From an uncultured Euryhalocaulis sp. (GTDB lineage: Bacteria; Pseudomonadota; Alphaproteobacteria; Caulobacterales; Maricaulaceae): a DNA stretch of 64,000 nucleotides. This document shows positions 35,237-43,879 of this stretch, piece by piece (positions within the stretch are counted from its first letter, which is position 1; every line of letters begins with the position of its first letter). Below the pieces are notes generated by a model. It made no database searches. It saw only the letters and a list, made by a program, of their open reading frames with translations, and had not been told where the DNA came from. The stretch spans positions 93,421-157,420 of the forward strand of contig CAJXKJ010000002.1 in NCBI GenBank assembly GCA_913055605.1. Reading direction: 5' to 3'. The position numbers and the translations under genes are program-made.

Positions 35237-35583
35237 TGGGGCGCTCCCTGGATTATCGTCGCGGGCGAGAAATTGTGCGCCTGCGAAGGCTCACATTCCC
35301 CGCCCCGTCAATCAAGCGGTCTTTGCCCGCGCGCCCCGCCGCCAGTCTGCGAAACCCTCGCAATTCCAGTATTTTCCGCCGCTTATGCAGAAACGCGCCA
35401 TTGCGCTGTTCAAAACCGCCGGGCGCGGCCCTAGACTGTCACAATTCGCGTGGAGCGTGCGCCGCGGCAGGCGATGCGGCAGGGGACAAACGTGCGCAAC
35501 CGGCTGAAACGTCACAAGAACGACAAGCGCAAAGCGCACACAGGGGCCAAAGGTCCCGAATCTGGTCAGGAGCCCGAGTTCCG
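35237..35583. other. 347-base divergent region between zwf and a glycosyltransferase gene
   Basis: Promoters for both divergent operons must lie here. It contains a possible 31-codon leader ORF (35492-35587) coupled to the glycosyltransferase. I see no strong dyad, and only a weak -10-like CCTAGACT near 35441. Left half holds nothing I can name. Confidence 0.5.
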
Positions 35584-35587
35584 GTGA
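35492..35587 (+). CDS. possible 31-residue basic leader peptide coupled to glycosyltransferase
   Basis: GTG start with AGGGG six bases upstream, 31 codons, ending in a TGA that overlaps the glycosyltransferase GTG (GTGA). The first 16 residues are very basic (VRNRLKRHKNDKRKAH). The overlap and good ribosome site look like translational coupling. It is too short for homology by eye and could be chance; function unknown. Confidence 0.4.
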   Translation: MRNRLKRHKNDKRKAHTGAKGPESGQEPEFR

Positions 35588-36792
35588 AGCCGCTCAAGAT
35601 CGCCCTGTTTTCCGGCAATTATAATTATGTGATGGACGGCCCGGTGCGCTGCCTGAACCGGCTGGTCGCCTTTCTTCAGGACCAGGGCCATGAGGTCATG
35701 GTCTTCGCGCCGACGACCGACCGCCCGGCCTGCAAGCCGGCCGGCACGCTGATCTCGGTCCCCTCCACCCCGCTGCCGGGGCGCAGCGAATACCGGCTGG
35801 CTCTGGGCCTGCCAAAAGCCGTGCGCGCCCAGCTGGAGGCGTTCGGGCCGGATCTCTTCCATCTGTCCGCGCCGGACTGGCTCCGCCATTCGGCGCTGAA
35901 ACTGGCCCATCGCTGGGGCGCCCCGGCGGTAGCCAGCTTCCACACGCGGTTCGACACCTATGCCCGCTATTATGGCGGCGCCTGGCTGGAAGCGGCGCTG
36001 ACCGCCGTGCTGACCCGTTTCTATAACCGCTGCACCCATGTCTATGTCCCCTCGGTCTCGATGCTGGAGACGCTGCAGTCCCAGGGCGTGACCAGCGATC
36101 TGCGGATCTGGAGCCGGGGCGTGGACCGCATCCAGTTCGACCCCGCCAACCGCGACATGGACTGGCGCCGCGCCAATGGCGTGCAGGATCACGAGACGCT
36201 GGTCGTCTTCGTCGGCCGCCTGGTCCTCGAAAAAGGCCTCGACAAGCTGGAGGCGCTGTACGACGAGGCTGAACGGACCGGCGCGCCGATCCGCTTCCTG
36301 GTCGTCGGCGACGGGCCGGAGCGCGAGCGCCTGGCCGAGCGCATGCCGCGCGCGGTCTTCACCGGCTATCTGTCCGACGCCCCGCTCGGCCGCGCCTACG
36401 CCAGCGGCGACCTGTTCTTCAATCCCAGCGTCACCGAGACCTTCGGCAATGTGACGCTGGAGGCGCTGGCCTCCGGCCTGCCCGCCATCTGCGCCGACGC
36501 CACGGGCAGCACCTCCATCGTCGCGCACGGCCGCACCGGCCTGATCGTGCACAATCAGGACGAGTTCTACGCCGAGATCGCGGCGCTGGCCGCCGACCCG
36601 CAGCGGCGCGGCGCGATGAGCCAGGCCGCCCGCGCCGAAAGCGCGCGCTATGACTGGGACGCGGTCATGCGCGGCCTGCTGGACAATTACCGCGACGCGC
36701 TTGCGACGGACGAGCCGCCCTATCCCGGCCCCTACGCGCACGTTCCGGCAATGGGCGCGGCGGGCTATGCCGAATCCGCGCCGTCGCGCTAG
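35584..36792 (+). CDS. GT4-type glycosyltransferase (mannosyl/glucosyl-lipid type)
   Basis: 402 residues with a GT-B fold. The N-terminal domain starts KIALFSGNYNYVMDGPVRCL and resembles the MgtA/PimB/DGD-type enzymes that glycosylate lipids. The C-terminal domain has the donor-site signature VFVGRLVLEKGLDKL and FFNPSVTETFGNVTLEALASGLPAI with the E-x7-E motif (ETFGNVTLE). No membrane segment; likely peripheral on the cytoplasmic face. GTG start at 35584 with AGGAG eleven bases upstream. Its neighbours lptF and lptG export LPS, so a role in envelope glycolipid synthesis is likely. Donor and acceptor unknown. Confidence 0.87.
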   Translation: MKPLKIALFSGNYNYVMDGPVRCLNRLVAFLQDQGHEVMVFAPTTDRPACKPAGTLISVPSTPLPGRSEYRLALGLPKAVRAQLEAFGPDLFHLSAPDWLRHSALKLAHRWGAPAVASFHTRFDTYARYYGGAWLEAALTAVLTRFYNRCTHVYVPSVSMLETLQSQGVTSDLRIWSRGVDRIQFDPANRDMDWRRANGVQDHETLVVFVGRLVLEKGLDKLEALYDEAERTGAPIRFLVVGDGPERERLAERMPRAVFTGYLSDAPLGRAYASGDLFFNPSVTETFGNVTLEALASGLPAICADATGSTSIVAHGRTGLIVHNQDEFYAEIAALAADPQRRGAMSQAARAESARYDWDAVMRGLLDNYRDALATDEPPYPGPYAHVPAMGAAGYAESAPSR

Positions 36793-36855
36793 GCCCCCGC
36801 TCCCCGGGGTGACCCGCCCGCCGACCGGCCCGGCTCGCCGGGAAGGCGGGGCGCG

Positions 36856-38049
36856 GTGAACCGCCGTTATATCGACCGCTATCTGATGCGCGCCATGGCC
36901 GCGCCGCTGCTGGCGACGCTGGCGGTGTCGATGCTGCTTCTGGTGCTGGACCAGATGCTGCGCCTGCTCGACTTCATCGTGAAGGAGGGCGGCCCCGCCG
37001 ACCTCGTCTGGTCGATGCTGGCCAACCAGCTGCCGGAATATTTCTCGCTCGGCCTGCCGATCGGCCTGTTCTTCGGCGTGCTGTTCGCCTTCCGACGCCT
37101 GTCGCTGTCCAGCGAGCTGACCGCGATGCTGGCGACCGGCGTCTCCTACCGCCGGCTTCTGGTCCCGATCTATGCGCTGACCGCGGTGATGGCCGCGCTC
37201 ACCTTCCTGACCGTCTCCTATCTGGAGCCCTACGGCCAGTACCGTTACGCCCAGATCCGCTTCGCCATCGTCACCGGCGCGGTGGAGGTGCGCATGCGCG
37301 CCGGGGAGTTTCTGGACCTGCCCGACGGCGCGATCCTGGGCGCGGTCGGCGGCCAGCGCGGCCGCACCCTGCGCAATGTCTTCGTGGAGACCTGCGACGA
37401 GGAAGGCCGGTGCGAGGCGATGGCCGCCGCCCAGGGCCGCCTGTCGCTGGACCCCGCCGGCGAGGTCCAGCTCAATCTGTTCGACGGCGACATCCTGCCT
37501 GACCCGCGCAGCGGCGTGTCCGGCGCGCTCGATTTCGACGACTGGTCGCTGCCCTTCGACCTTCCCCAGTTCCGCCTTCGCGGCATCGACGAGCGGGAGG
37601 CCACGGCGCTGGAGCTCTACCGCTTCCTCTCGGCGCCCGGGGCGCAGAACGACGCGAATTACGATTCCTGGCGCGCGGCGCTGCACTGGCGCGTCGCGCA
37701 CAGTCTCAGCCTGTTCGCCCTGCCCATGCTCGGCATCGCGATGGGGGTGGCCAACCGGCGGCGGGATTCCGGCGTCGGCCCGGTGCTCGGCGTGGTCGCC
37801 TTCGTCGTCTACAACGAATTGCTGGAGGCGTCGGAGCGCGGCATCGCCGCCGGCGCATCGCCATACCAGACCATCTGGCCGCTGGTCGGCGGATTCTTCG
37901 TCATCAATCTGGCGCTCTTTCTTCTCGTCGCCGAGCGGCCGGGCGGGCGCGTGCTGGACCCGGTGGAGCGGCTCTGGCGCCGGATCAAGCGGCCGCTGCG
38001 GCCCTATCTGCGCCGGATGAAGAATCTGCGCGCCGGGCGCGGGGTCTGA
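36856..38049 (+). CDS. lptF: LPS export ABC transporter permease LptF
   Basis: 397 residues, GTG start at 36856. The YjgP/YjgQ layout is clear: N-terminal helices (APLLATLAVSMLLLVLDQML, EYFSLGLPIGLFFGVLFAFR), a large periplasmic beta-jellyroll (about residues 130-260) and three C-terminal helices. The motif FRRLSLSSELTAMLATGVSYRRLL is the coupling-helix region that meets LptB. It moves LPS from the inner membrane to the LptC-LptA bridge. It is followed by lptG after 7 bases, so they form an operon. Order with the preceding glycosyltransferase suggests envelope biogenesis. Confidence 0.92.
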   Translation: MNRRYIDRYLMRAMAAPLLATLAVSMLLLVLDQMLRLLDFIVKEGGPADLVWSMLANQLPEYFSLGLPIGLFFGVLFAFRRLSLSSELTAMLATGVSYRRLLVPIYALTAVMAALTFLTVSYLEPYGQYRYAQIRFAIVTGAVEVRMRAGEFLDLPDGAILGAVGGQRGRTLRNVFVETCDEEGRCEAMAAAQGRLSLDPAGEVQLNLFDGDILPDPRSGVSGALDFDDWSLPFDLPQFRLRGIDEREATALELYRFLSAPGAQNDANYDSWRAALHWRVAHSLSLFALPMLGIAMGVANRRRDSGVGPVLGVVAFVVYNELLEASERGIAAGASPYQTIWPLVGGFFVINLALFLLVAERPGGRVLDPVERLWRRIKRPLRPYLRRMKNLRAGRGV

Positions 38050-38056
38050 GGCGGCG

Positions 38057-39136
38057 ATGGTCCTGTCCCCCAAACGCATCGACCTCTATCTGGCGCGCGG
38101 CTTCCTGGTCACCTTCTTCGTGGTCTTGGCCATCGTTGTGACCATGCTCCAGTCGCTGGATTTGATGAACCAGTCCGACGAGATCCTGGCCGCCGAGGGC
38201 GCCGGGCGGGCGGAGATTTTCCGCTATATCGGCTGGCGTGCGCCGCAGCTGGCCGACCGCTTCGCGCCCTTCGTCGCGCTGCTCGCCGCCCTGATCAGCT
38301 TCGCCCGCCTCGGCCGGACCAGCGAGATCACCGCCATGCGCGCCGCCGGCATGTCGCCGCTGCGCGTGCTGGCGCCGGTCTGCGTCATGGGCGGGCTGAT
38401 CGCGCTGGTCCATTTCGCCCTGCATGAGGTGGTGGTGGTGGAGGCGAACGCCCGGCTGGAGCGCTGGGCCGCCCAGGACTACGCCGTGGACGCCGAGCCC
38501 GGCGTGCGCCCCATCGCCAATATCCGCCTGACCGACGGCGACCGCATCGTCCGCGCCGACAGCCTGGCCGAGGCCGAAGACGGCGTCTGGCGGCTGGAAA
38601 ATCTGCGCGCCTACGATCTCAGCTATCAGGGCGGCATCGACGCGGCGCTGCGCGCCAGCGCCGCCCGGCACGACGCGGACGGCTGGCGGCTGATCGGCGC
38701 GCGCCGGTTCAACGCCGCCGAGGAGCAATGGCAGACCCTCGGCGACACGGTCTGGACCGACGGGCCGACGCCGGAGCGGATCGTCGCCTCGGCGCTGGAC
38801 CCCGAACAGGCGAACCTGGACGATTTGCACCGGGCCACCCGGGCCTCGCGCGGGGAAAGCGGGGCGCAGCGGCTGGAGACCGCGCTGATGCACCGCTTCA
38901 CCGCGCCGGCGGCCAGTTTCATCATGCCGCTTCTGGCGGCCATCGCCGGCTTCGGCCTGCACCGCAGCAACACGCTGCTCGCCCGCATCGTCGCGGGGCT
39001 CGGCCTCGGCTTTTCCTATTTCGTGTTCGACAACATCATGGTGGTGATGGGCCGGCTGGACACCGCGCCGCCCGTCATGGCCGCCCTCGCCGCCCCCGTG
39101 GTGTTCGCGGGCGTGGGTCTCGCAATCCGGAAATAG
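38057..39136 (+). CDS. lptG: LPS export ABC transporter permease LptG
   Basis: 359 residues of the YjgP/YjgQ family with the same six-helix plus periplasmic jellyroll organisation as LptF. The N-terminal RIDLYLARGFLVTFFVVLAI, the coupling-helix part FARLGRTSEITAMRAAGMSPLRVL and the C-terminal GLGLGFSYFVFDNIMVVMG region identify it as LptG. With LptF and LptB it forms the LptB2FG pump. Its 3' end is 7 bases from the convergent CelD-like gene. No truncation seen. Confidence 0.92.
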   Translation: MVLSPKRIDLYLARGFLVTFFVVLAIVVTMLQSLDLMNQSDEILAAEGAGRAEIFRYIGWRAPQLADRFAPFVALLAALISFARLGRTSEITAMRAAGMSPLRVLAPVCVMGGLIALVHFALHEVVVVEANARLERWAAQDYAVDAEPGVRPIANIRLTDGDRIVRADSLAEAEDGVWRLENLRAYDLSYQGGIDAALRASAARHDADGWRLIGARRFNAAEEQWQTLGDTVWTDGPTPERIVASALDPEQANLDDLHRATRASRGESGAQRLETALMHRFTAPAASFIMPLLAAIAGFGLHRSNTLLARIVAGLGLGFSYFVFDNIMVVMGRLDTAPPVMAALAAPVVFAGVGLAIRK

Positions 39137-39143
39137 AGGCCGT

Positions 39144-40280
39144 TCAGGCCGGCGCCGCGCCCGTCAGCGCGGAGATCATGCCGCGCGCCCGCCCGGAGAA
39201 TTCCGTCTCGACCGACGCGATCTGCGCGCTGCGCCGGCGCAGCTTCCCGGCGAAGGCCGATACCGGCCCCAGCGGCGCGGTCTCCGCCGCGCGCCACAGC
39301 CCGGTCGCCGCGCGCCGCGCGCCGCCCGCCAGCCCGTCGGCGCAGGCCGCCCCTTCCAGATACGTTCCTTCCGGATCGGCGAACAATTCCTTGTAGTGGC
39401 CGTGGCCGGTTCCGAGATCGATCCGGTCCACGCCCAGCGACGGCGCGCCCGCGATCACGCCCTGCAGCAATTGCAGGCCCGGCGCATAGTTCGACATCTC
39501 CGGGTCGTAGACCGCGATCCAGGAATGCAGCACGCTTTGGCCCAGCAGGCAGATTTCCCCCGCCGCCATCGTCGCGTTCAGGCGCAGCGTCGCCACACGC
39601 AGGCCGAAATCCGGCGCGTCGCGCTGCTGCAGCCGTTCGAACATCGCCCGCGACCAGCCGGGGCCGAGCACGTCGTGCTTGCCCGTGGCGCGGAACTGGC
39701 GCCGCTTCAATTGCAGGATCATCTCCATCGCGGCCGGATCCTGGTCGTCCAGCACGATCTCCACCGGCCCGCGCTCGCGCGCGGTCTTGCGCTCGCGCTT
39801 GCCGAACGCCTTGGACCGGGTCGAATGCTCGGCCCGCTTGCGGTCGATATAGGCCTGCGGATCGGCGCCGGGCGCGGCCGCATAGACCGGGGCGCTGGAA
39901 AACACCGGCCCGGCGGGCCCGCTCAGGCACTGCGCCGGCATCGCGGTGTGCATATAGGCCGTCAGGCCCAGCATTTTCAGCGCGCGCTTCAGGTCCAGCG
40001 CCGCGCCGGGGCGCACGACCGGGCCGTGCTGGTCGCTGAACGGCGCGCCGATCGGCCGCGCGATCCCCATCGGGCGGCGGTGATAGGGCAGGAAGGCGAG
40101 GATTCCGCCCTCGTCCTCGATCACCGCCACGCGCGCATCGTCGCGCACGTCGCCGACACAGGCGGTGAAGCGCCATCCCATGAAGGCGCTGCGCGCGTGC
40201 GGCGCGTTCAGGGCGAACTGTCGCCACAGACCGCATTCGGTCTCGCCGAGCTCCGACGGGCGGATTTCCGTCACGCGCAT
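39144..40280 (-). CDS. CelD/BcsL-type GNAT acyltransferase
   Basis: 378 residues from the ATG at 40280. The FemAB-like GNAT_6 domain is recognisable: the region around RKRAEHSTRSKAFGKRERK (acceptor-binding) and LQLKRRQFRATGKHDVLGPG, then the acyl-CoA site MAAGEICLLGQSVLHSWIAVYDPEMSNYAPGL, followed by VDRIDLGTGHGHYKELFAD. Such proteins acetylate or aminoacylate exopolysaccharide or LPS sugars. Together with the divergent GT2 gene and the upstream glycosyltransferase it forms an envelope glycan neighbourhood. Substrate unknown. Convergent with lptG. Confidence 0.82.
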   Translation of the reverse strand: MRVTEIRPSELGETECGLWRQFALNAPHARSAFMGWRFTACVGDVRDDARVAVIEDEGGILAFLPYHRRPMGIARPIGAPFSDQHGPVVRPGAALDLKRALKMLGLTAYMHTAMPAQCLSGPAGPVFSSAPVYAAAPGADPQAYIDRKRAEHSTRSKAFGKRERKTARERGPVEIVLDDQDPAAMEMILQLKRRQFRATGKHDVLGPGWSRAMFERLQQRDAPDFGLRVATLRLNATMAAGEICLLGQSVLHSWIAVYDPEMSNYAPGLQLLQGVIAGAPSLGVDRIDLGTGHGHYKELFADPEGTYLEGAACADGLAGGARRAATGLWRAAETAPLGPVSAFAGKLRRRSAQIASVETEFSGRARGMISALTGAAPA

Positions 40281-40380
40281 GAACAACACCCCGTTTACCC
40301 GTTTCTTTGCAGCCGACGCTTCGGCTTCACAGGATGGAAACCGGACGCGGCCGATAGTTGCGGCCAAGCCTAGGGACGAA

Positions 40381-41412
40381 ATGACTAAGATTTCGGTGAT
40401 AATCCCGACGTTCCGCCGCCCCGAAGGGCTGCGCCGCGCGGTGTCCAGCGTGCTGTCCCAGCATGGCGCGCCGGAATTCGAGATCATCGTCGTCGACAAC
40501 GCGCCCGAAGGCGGCGCGCGCGACGCGATCTGGGACCTGCCCGCCACGGTGCCGGTCCAGCTGCTGCACGAGCCGCAGCCGGGTGTGGCCACCGCCCGCA
40601 ACACCGGCTGGCGCGCCGCCTGCGCGCCCCGCATCGCCTTCCTGGACGACGACGAGGAAGCCGCCCCCGGCTGGCTCGCCGCGCTCGACGCCGCCGCGAC
40701 CGCGCTGGACGCCGACGCCGTCTGGGGTCCGATCCGCACCGTCCTGCCGGAAGACGCGAACCCGGCCCACGCCGATTTCCTGCGCAGCTTCTTCGCCCGC
40801 ACCGGGCCGGAGACGGTCGAGCCCCTGTCCCACTACTGGGGCTGCGGCAACAGCCTGATCGACCGCGCCCGCGCCGGACTGATGGAGCCGCCCTTCGACC
40901 CCGCCGCCGACCAGATGGGCGGCGAGGACGACCGCCTGTTTTCGGCCATGGAGCGGCGCGGCGCCCGCTTCGGCTGGGCGCCCGGCGCGCTGGTCGGCGA
41001 ACATGTGCCGGCCTCGCGCGCCACCATCCGCTACGCCCTGGCGCGCAGCTTCGCCTTCGGCCAGGGGCCCAGCCAGACCGCCGCCGACCGGAAGGATCTC
41101 CCCCGGCTCGCCTTCTGGATGGGCGTCGGCGCGGCGCAGACTCTGGTCTATGGCGCGGCCACCGGCGCGATGTGGGCGACGCGCGCGCGCCGCCGCGGCT
41201 TCATGGCCGGGCGCACCGCGCAGGGTCTGGGGAAACTGATCTGGTTCGACGCCGCCGCGCCGAAACTCTATGGCGCGGCCCAGTTGGCGCCGGTGAAGAC
41301 GGCGGCCGCTCAGGCCTCCAGCATGATCTCCGGCGCATCCAGCAGCGGCTCGGCCGCGCCCGTGACCTCGGCCGCCCGCGCCGGCGCCAGCGGCAGCACC
41401 GACTCCGCGTAA
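40381..41412 (+). CDS. GT2-family glycosyltransferase
   Basis: 343 residues with a GT-A fold: ISVIIPTFRRPEGLRRAVSSV, IIVVDNAPEG, and the metal-binding IAFLDDDEEAAPGWLAAL (DxD). The later GGEDDRLFSAMERRGARFGWAP matches the catalytic ED motif. A hydrophobic region at about 240-265 may be membrane-associated. The last ~34 codons are low-complexity Ala/Ser and lie antisense to the end of the acyl-CoA dehydrogenase gene (103-base tail-to-tail overlap), so the original stop may have been lost. Divergent from the CelD-like gene with 100 bases between. Likely cell-surface glycan synthesis. Confidence 0.87.
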   Translation: MTKISVIIPTFRRPEGLRRAVSSVLSQHGAPEFEIIVVDNAPEGGARDAIWDLPATVPVQLLHEPQPGVATARNTGWRAACAPRIAFLDDDEEAAPGWLAALDAAATALDADAVWGPIRTVLPEDANPAHADFLRSFFARTGPETVEPLSHYWGCGNSLIDRARAGLMEPPFDPAADQMGGEDDRLFSAMERRGARFGWAPGALVGEHVPASRATIRYALARSFAFGQGPSQTAADRKDLPRLAFWMGVGAAQTLVYGAATGAMWATRARRRGFMAGRTAQGLGKLIWFDAAAPKLYGAAQLAPVKTAAAQASSMISGASSSGSAAPVTSAARAGASGSTDSA

Positions 41413-43091
41413 TAGCGCGCCAGCGCGATCTTGCCGCGCGCAAACTCCGCGTCGCCGTCCTTGTCCTTCAGCCGGCGCTGGCCGGCGACCGCGCCGACGG
41501 CCAGGAAATATCCGCCGATCACCTCGCCGCACAGCGTCAGATAGGGATAGGCGGCCGCCATCCGCTCCTCGTCGTCGCGGTCCTCGTCCAGCAGCCAGTC
41601 GCTGGCGTCCTCCAGCGCGCGCAGCGCCGGCTCCAGCCGCTTGGCGATCTCCGGCAGCTCGGCGTTGGAGGAGGTGGCGCAGTCTTCCAGCGTCGCCTCC
41701 ATCTCCTCCATCAAATCGTCGATGGCCAGCCCGTCGTCCAGGCTCAGCTTGCGCCCGACCAGGTCCATCGCCTGAATGCCATTGGTGCCTTCGTAGATCG
41801 GGGCGATGCGCGCGTCGCGATAATGCTGCGCCGCGCCGGTCTCCTCGATAAAGCCCGCCCCGCCATGGATCTGCAGGCCCAGCGAGGCCGCCTCGAGGCC
41901 CACATCGCTGCCCCAGGCCTTGGCGATAGGGGTCAGGAACTGCTCCCGCCGCCGGGCGAAGGCGCGGTCCTCCTCGCTCTCCTCGAACGCCGCCGCGTCG
42001 GCGGCCACCGCCGTGGCGAAACAGATATGCCGCGCGGCCTCGATCTTCGCCTTCATCAGAGTCAGCATCCGCCGCACGTCCGCATGCTCGACGATCGGCG
42101 CGGGATATTCGCCGTCCGGCCCCGTTCCCTGTTTGCGCTCGTTCGCGTAATCCAGCGCGCGGGAATAGGCGCGCGCGCCGACGCCCACGCCCTGCAGCCC
42201 GACCTGCAGCCGCGCGGCGTTCATCATGGTGAACATCTGGGCCAGGCCGCGATTTTCCTCGCCGACCAGCCAGGCCGTCGCCCCGGCGAACTCCATCACG
42301 CAGGTGGGGGAGCCGTGAATGCCCAGCTTCTCCTCCAGCCCGATCGCCTTCAGCGCGTTGCGCTCGCCCGGCTTGCCGTCGGCGTCGGGCAGGAATTTCG
42401 GCGCCAGGAACAGCGACAGGCCCTTGCTGCCCGCCGGCGCGTCCGGCGTGCGGGCCAGCACCAGATGCACGATATTCGCCGCGCAGTCGTGCTCGCCCCA
42501 GGTGATGAAAATCTTCTGTCCGGTCAGCCTGTAGACGCCGTCCCCGGCCGGCTCGGCGCGCGTCGTCGCCGCGCCCAGATCGCTGCCGGCCTGCGGCTCG
42601 GTCAGGTTCATCGCGCCGGACCATTCGCCCGTCACCAGCTTCGGCAGGTACAGCGCCTTCTGCGCGTCCGACCCGTGCGCGGTCAGCGCCTCGATCGCGC
42701 TGGCGGTCAGCAGCGGCGCCAGGCTCAGCGCCATGTTCGCGCCATTGATCATCTCGCCCAGCGCGCCGCCCAGCGCGCGCGGCAGGCCCATGCCGCCATG
42801 ACCGGCCGGCGCGGAAATGCCCTGCCATCCGGCCTCGACGAATTTGGCGTAGGCCTCGCAGAACCCTTTCGGCGTCGTCACCGCGCCGTCTTTCAGCGTA
42901 CAGCCCTGCGTATCGCCGCCGCGGTCCAGCGGCCCGAAGACCTCTTCGGCGAAGCGCGCGGCCTCTTCCATCACCTGCCGCGTCAGGTCCGACGACAGGT
43001 CGTCGAACGCGCCCGTCGTCTTCAGCCCGTCGACGGCGACGACGTCTTCGAGACTGAACAATATGTCCCGCAGCGGTGCGCGGTAGGTCAT
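41310..43091 (-). CDS. acyl-CoA dehydrogenase, DmdC-like long form
   Basis: 593 residues, start at ATG 43091 (MTYRAPLRDILFSLEDVV); upstream frame is non-conserved. The chain has the N-terminal, middle (AMNLTEPQAGSDLGAATTRA; FITWGEHD) and FAD C-terminal domains (GLQIHGGAGFIEETGAAQHY, APIYEGTNGIQAMDL with catalytic-region Glu), plus the extra C-terminal domain of the long-form group. That group includes DmdC, the methylmercaptopropionyl-CoA dehydrogenase of DMSP breakdown, but also paralogues for other acyl-CoAs. No dmdA/B/D is near, so substrate stays open. Electrons go to ETF. Confidence 0.88.
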   Translation of the reverse strand: MTYRAPLRDILFSLEDVVAVDGLKTTGAFDDLSSDLTRQVMEEAARFAEEVFGPLDRGGDTQGCTLKDGAVTTPKGFCEAYAKFVEAGWQGISAPAGHGGMGLPRALGGALGEMINGANMALSLAPLLTASAIEALTAHGSDAQKALYLPKLVTGEWSGAMNLTEPQAGSDLGAATTRAEPAGDGVYRLTGQKIFITWGEHDCAANIVHLVLARTPDAPAGSKGLSLFLAPKFLPDADGKPGERNALKAIGLEEKLGIHGSPTCVMEFAGATAWLVGEENRGLAQMFTMMNAARLQVGLQGVGVGARAYSRALDYANERKQGTGPDGEYPAPIVEHADVRRMLTLMKAKIEAARHICFATAVAADAAAFEESEEDRAFARRREQFLTPIAKAWGSDVGLEAASLGLQIHGGAGFIEETGAAQHYRDARIAPIYEGTNGIQAMDLVGRKLSLDDGLAIDDLMEEMEATLEDCATSSNAELPEIAKRLEPALRALEDASDWLLDEDRDDEERMAAAYPYLTLCGEVIGGYFLAVGAVAGQRRLKDKDGDAEFARGKIALARYYAESVLPLAPARAAEVTGAAEPLLDAPEIMLEA

Positions 43092-43237
43092 GCGTTTCCA
43101 GTCCCTTCGGGGTTTTGCCGGGACACTGACGCAAGCCGCCCGCCCCCGCCAGTGCAAAACGGACACGCAGCGCGCCCTTGAGCCCCGCGCCGCTTGCCCC
43201 TTAAATCCGCGCGCCCCGAACCGCAGGAGTCGCCATA

Positions 43238-43861
43238 ATGAATCGTCTGACCATCGCCTTTCCCGCCATCGTTCTGATCGCCGGCGGGCTCGCCGCCTGC
43301 GGCGAGAGCGGCGGCCCAGACTCCGGTGCAGACGCCGGCGCGGACGCGGCCTCCGACGCGCGCGTCTGGCTCGTCGACTACGGCCAGAGCACGCTGGGCG
43401 TTCACGGCGAGTACGGGGCGAAGGGCTTCGACGGCGCCTTCAACGAATGGAATGCGGAGATCATCTTCTCGCCGGAGGATCTGGAAGGCTCCTCCATCCA
43501 GGCGGAGATCATGGTCGCCTCCTTCGAGTCCGGCGACTCCAGCCGCGACCAGGCCGCGCGCAGCGACCGCTGGCTCTCGGCCGAGCAATTCCCCACCGCC
43601 GTCTACCAGTCCGACAGCATCGAGGCCGGCGCGGAGGGCGGCTATGTCTCGCACGGCACGCTGACCGTGGCGGGCATGACCAACCCGCTGGACCTCGAAT
43701 TCACGGTGGAGATCGACGGCGACACGGCGCACGCGACCGGCCAGTCGATTTTCGATCACCACGATCTCGGCATCGACGGCGGCTATGACGACGCCGACAC
43801 CGGCGACATGTTCGCGGTCACGCTCGACATCACCGCCAATGCGGGCGGCGCGTCCGAATAA
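43238..43861 (+). CDS. YceI-family lipoprotein
   Basis: 207 residues. The N-terminus is a lipoprotein signal: hydrophobic stretch then GGLAAC, with Cys21 as the lipidated residue. After a Gly/Asp/Ala linker the YceI lipocalin-like beta barrel follows: VDYGQSTLGVHGEYGAKGFDG, IQAEIMVASFESGD, HGTLTVAGMTNPLDLEFTVE. Family members bind isoprenoids or amphiphilic lipids such as quinones in the periplasm. Single gene between the acyl-CoA dehydrogenase (divergent) and ygfZ (convergent). Membrane side of attachment not determined. Confidence 0.87.
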   Translation: MNRLTIAFPAIVLIAGGLAACGESGGPDSGADAGADAASDARVWLVDYGQSTLGVHGEYGAKGFDGAFNEWNAEIIFSPEDLEGSSIQAEIMVASFESGDSSRDQAARSDRWLSAEQFPTAVYQSDSIEAGAEGGYVSHGTLTVAGMTNPLDLEFTVEIDGDTAHATGQSIFDHHDLGIDGGYDDADTGDMFAVTLDITANAGGASE

Positions 43862-43879
43862 ATCCGCCAAGGCGGCGGA

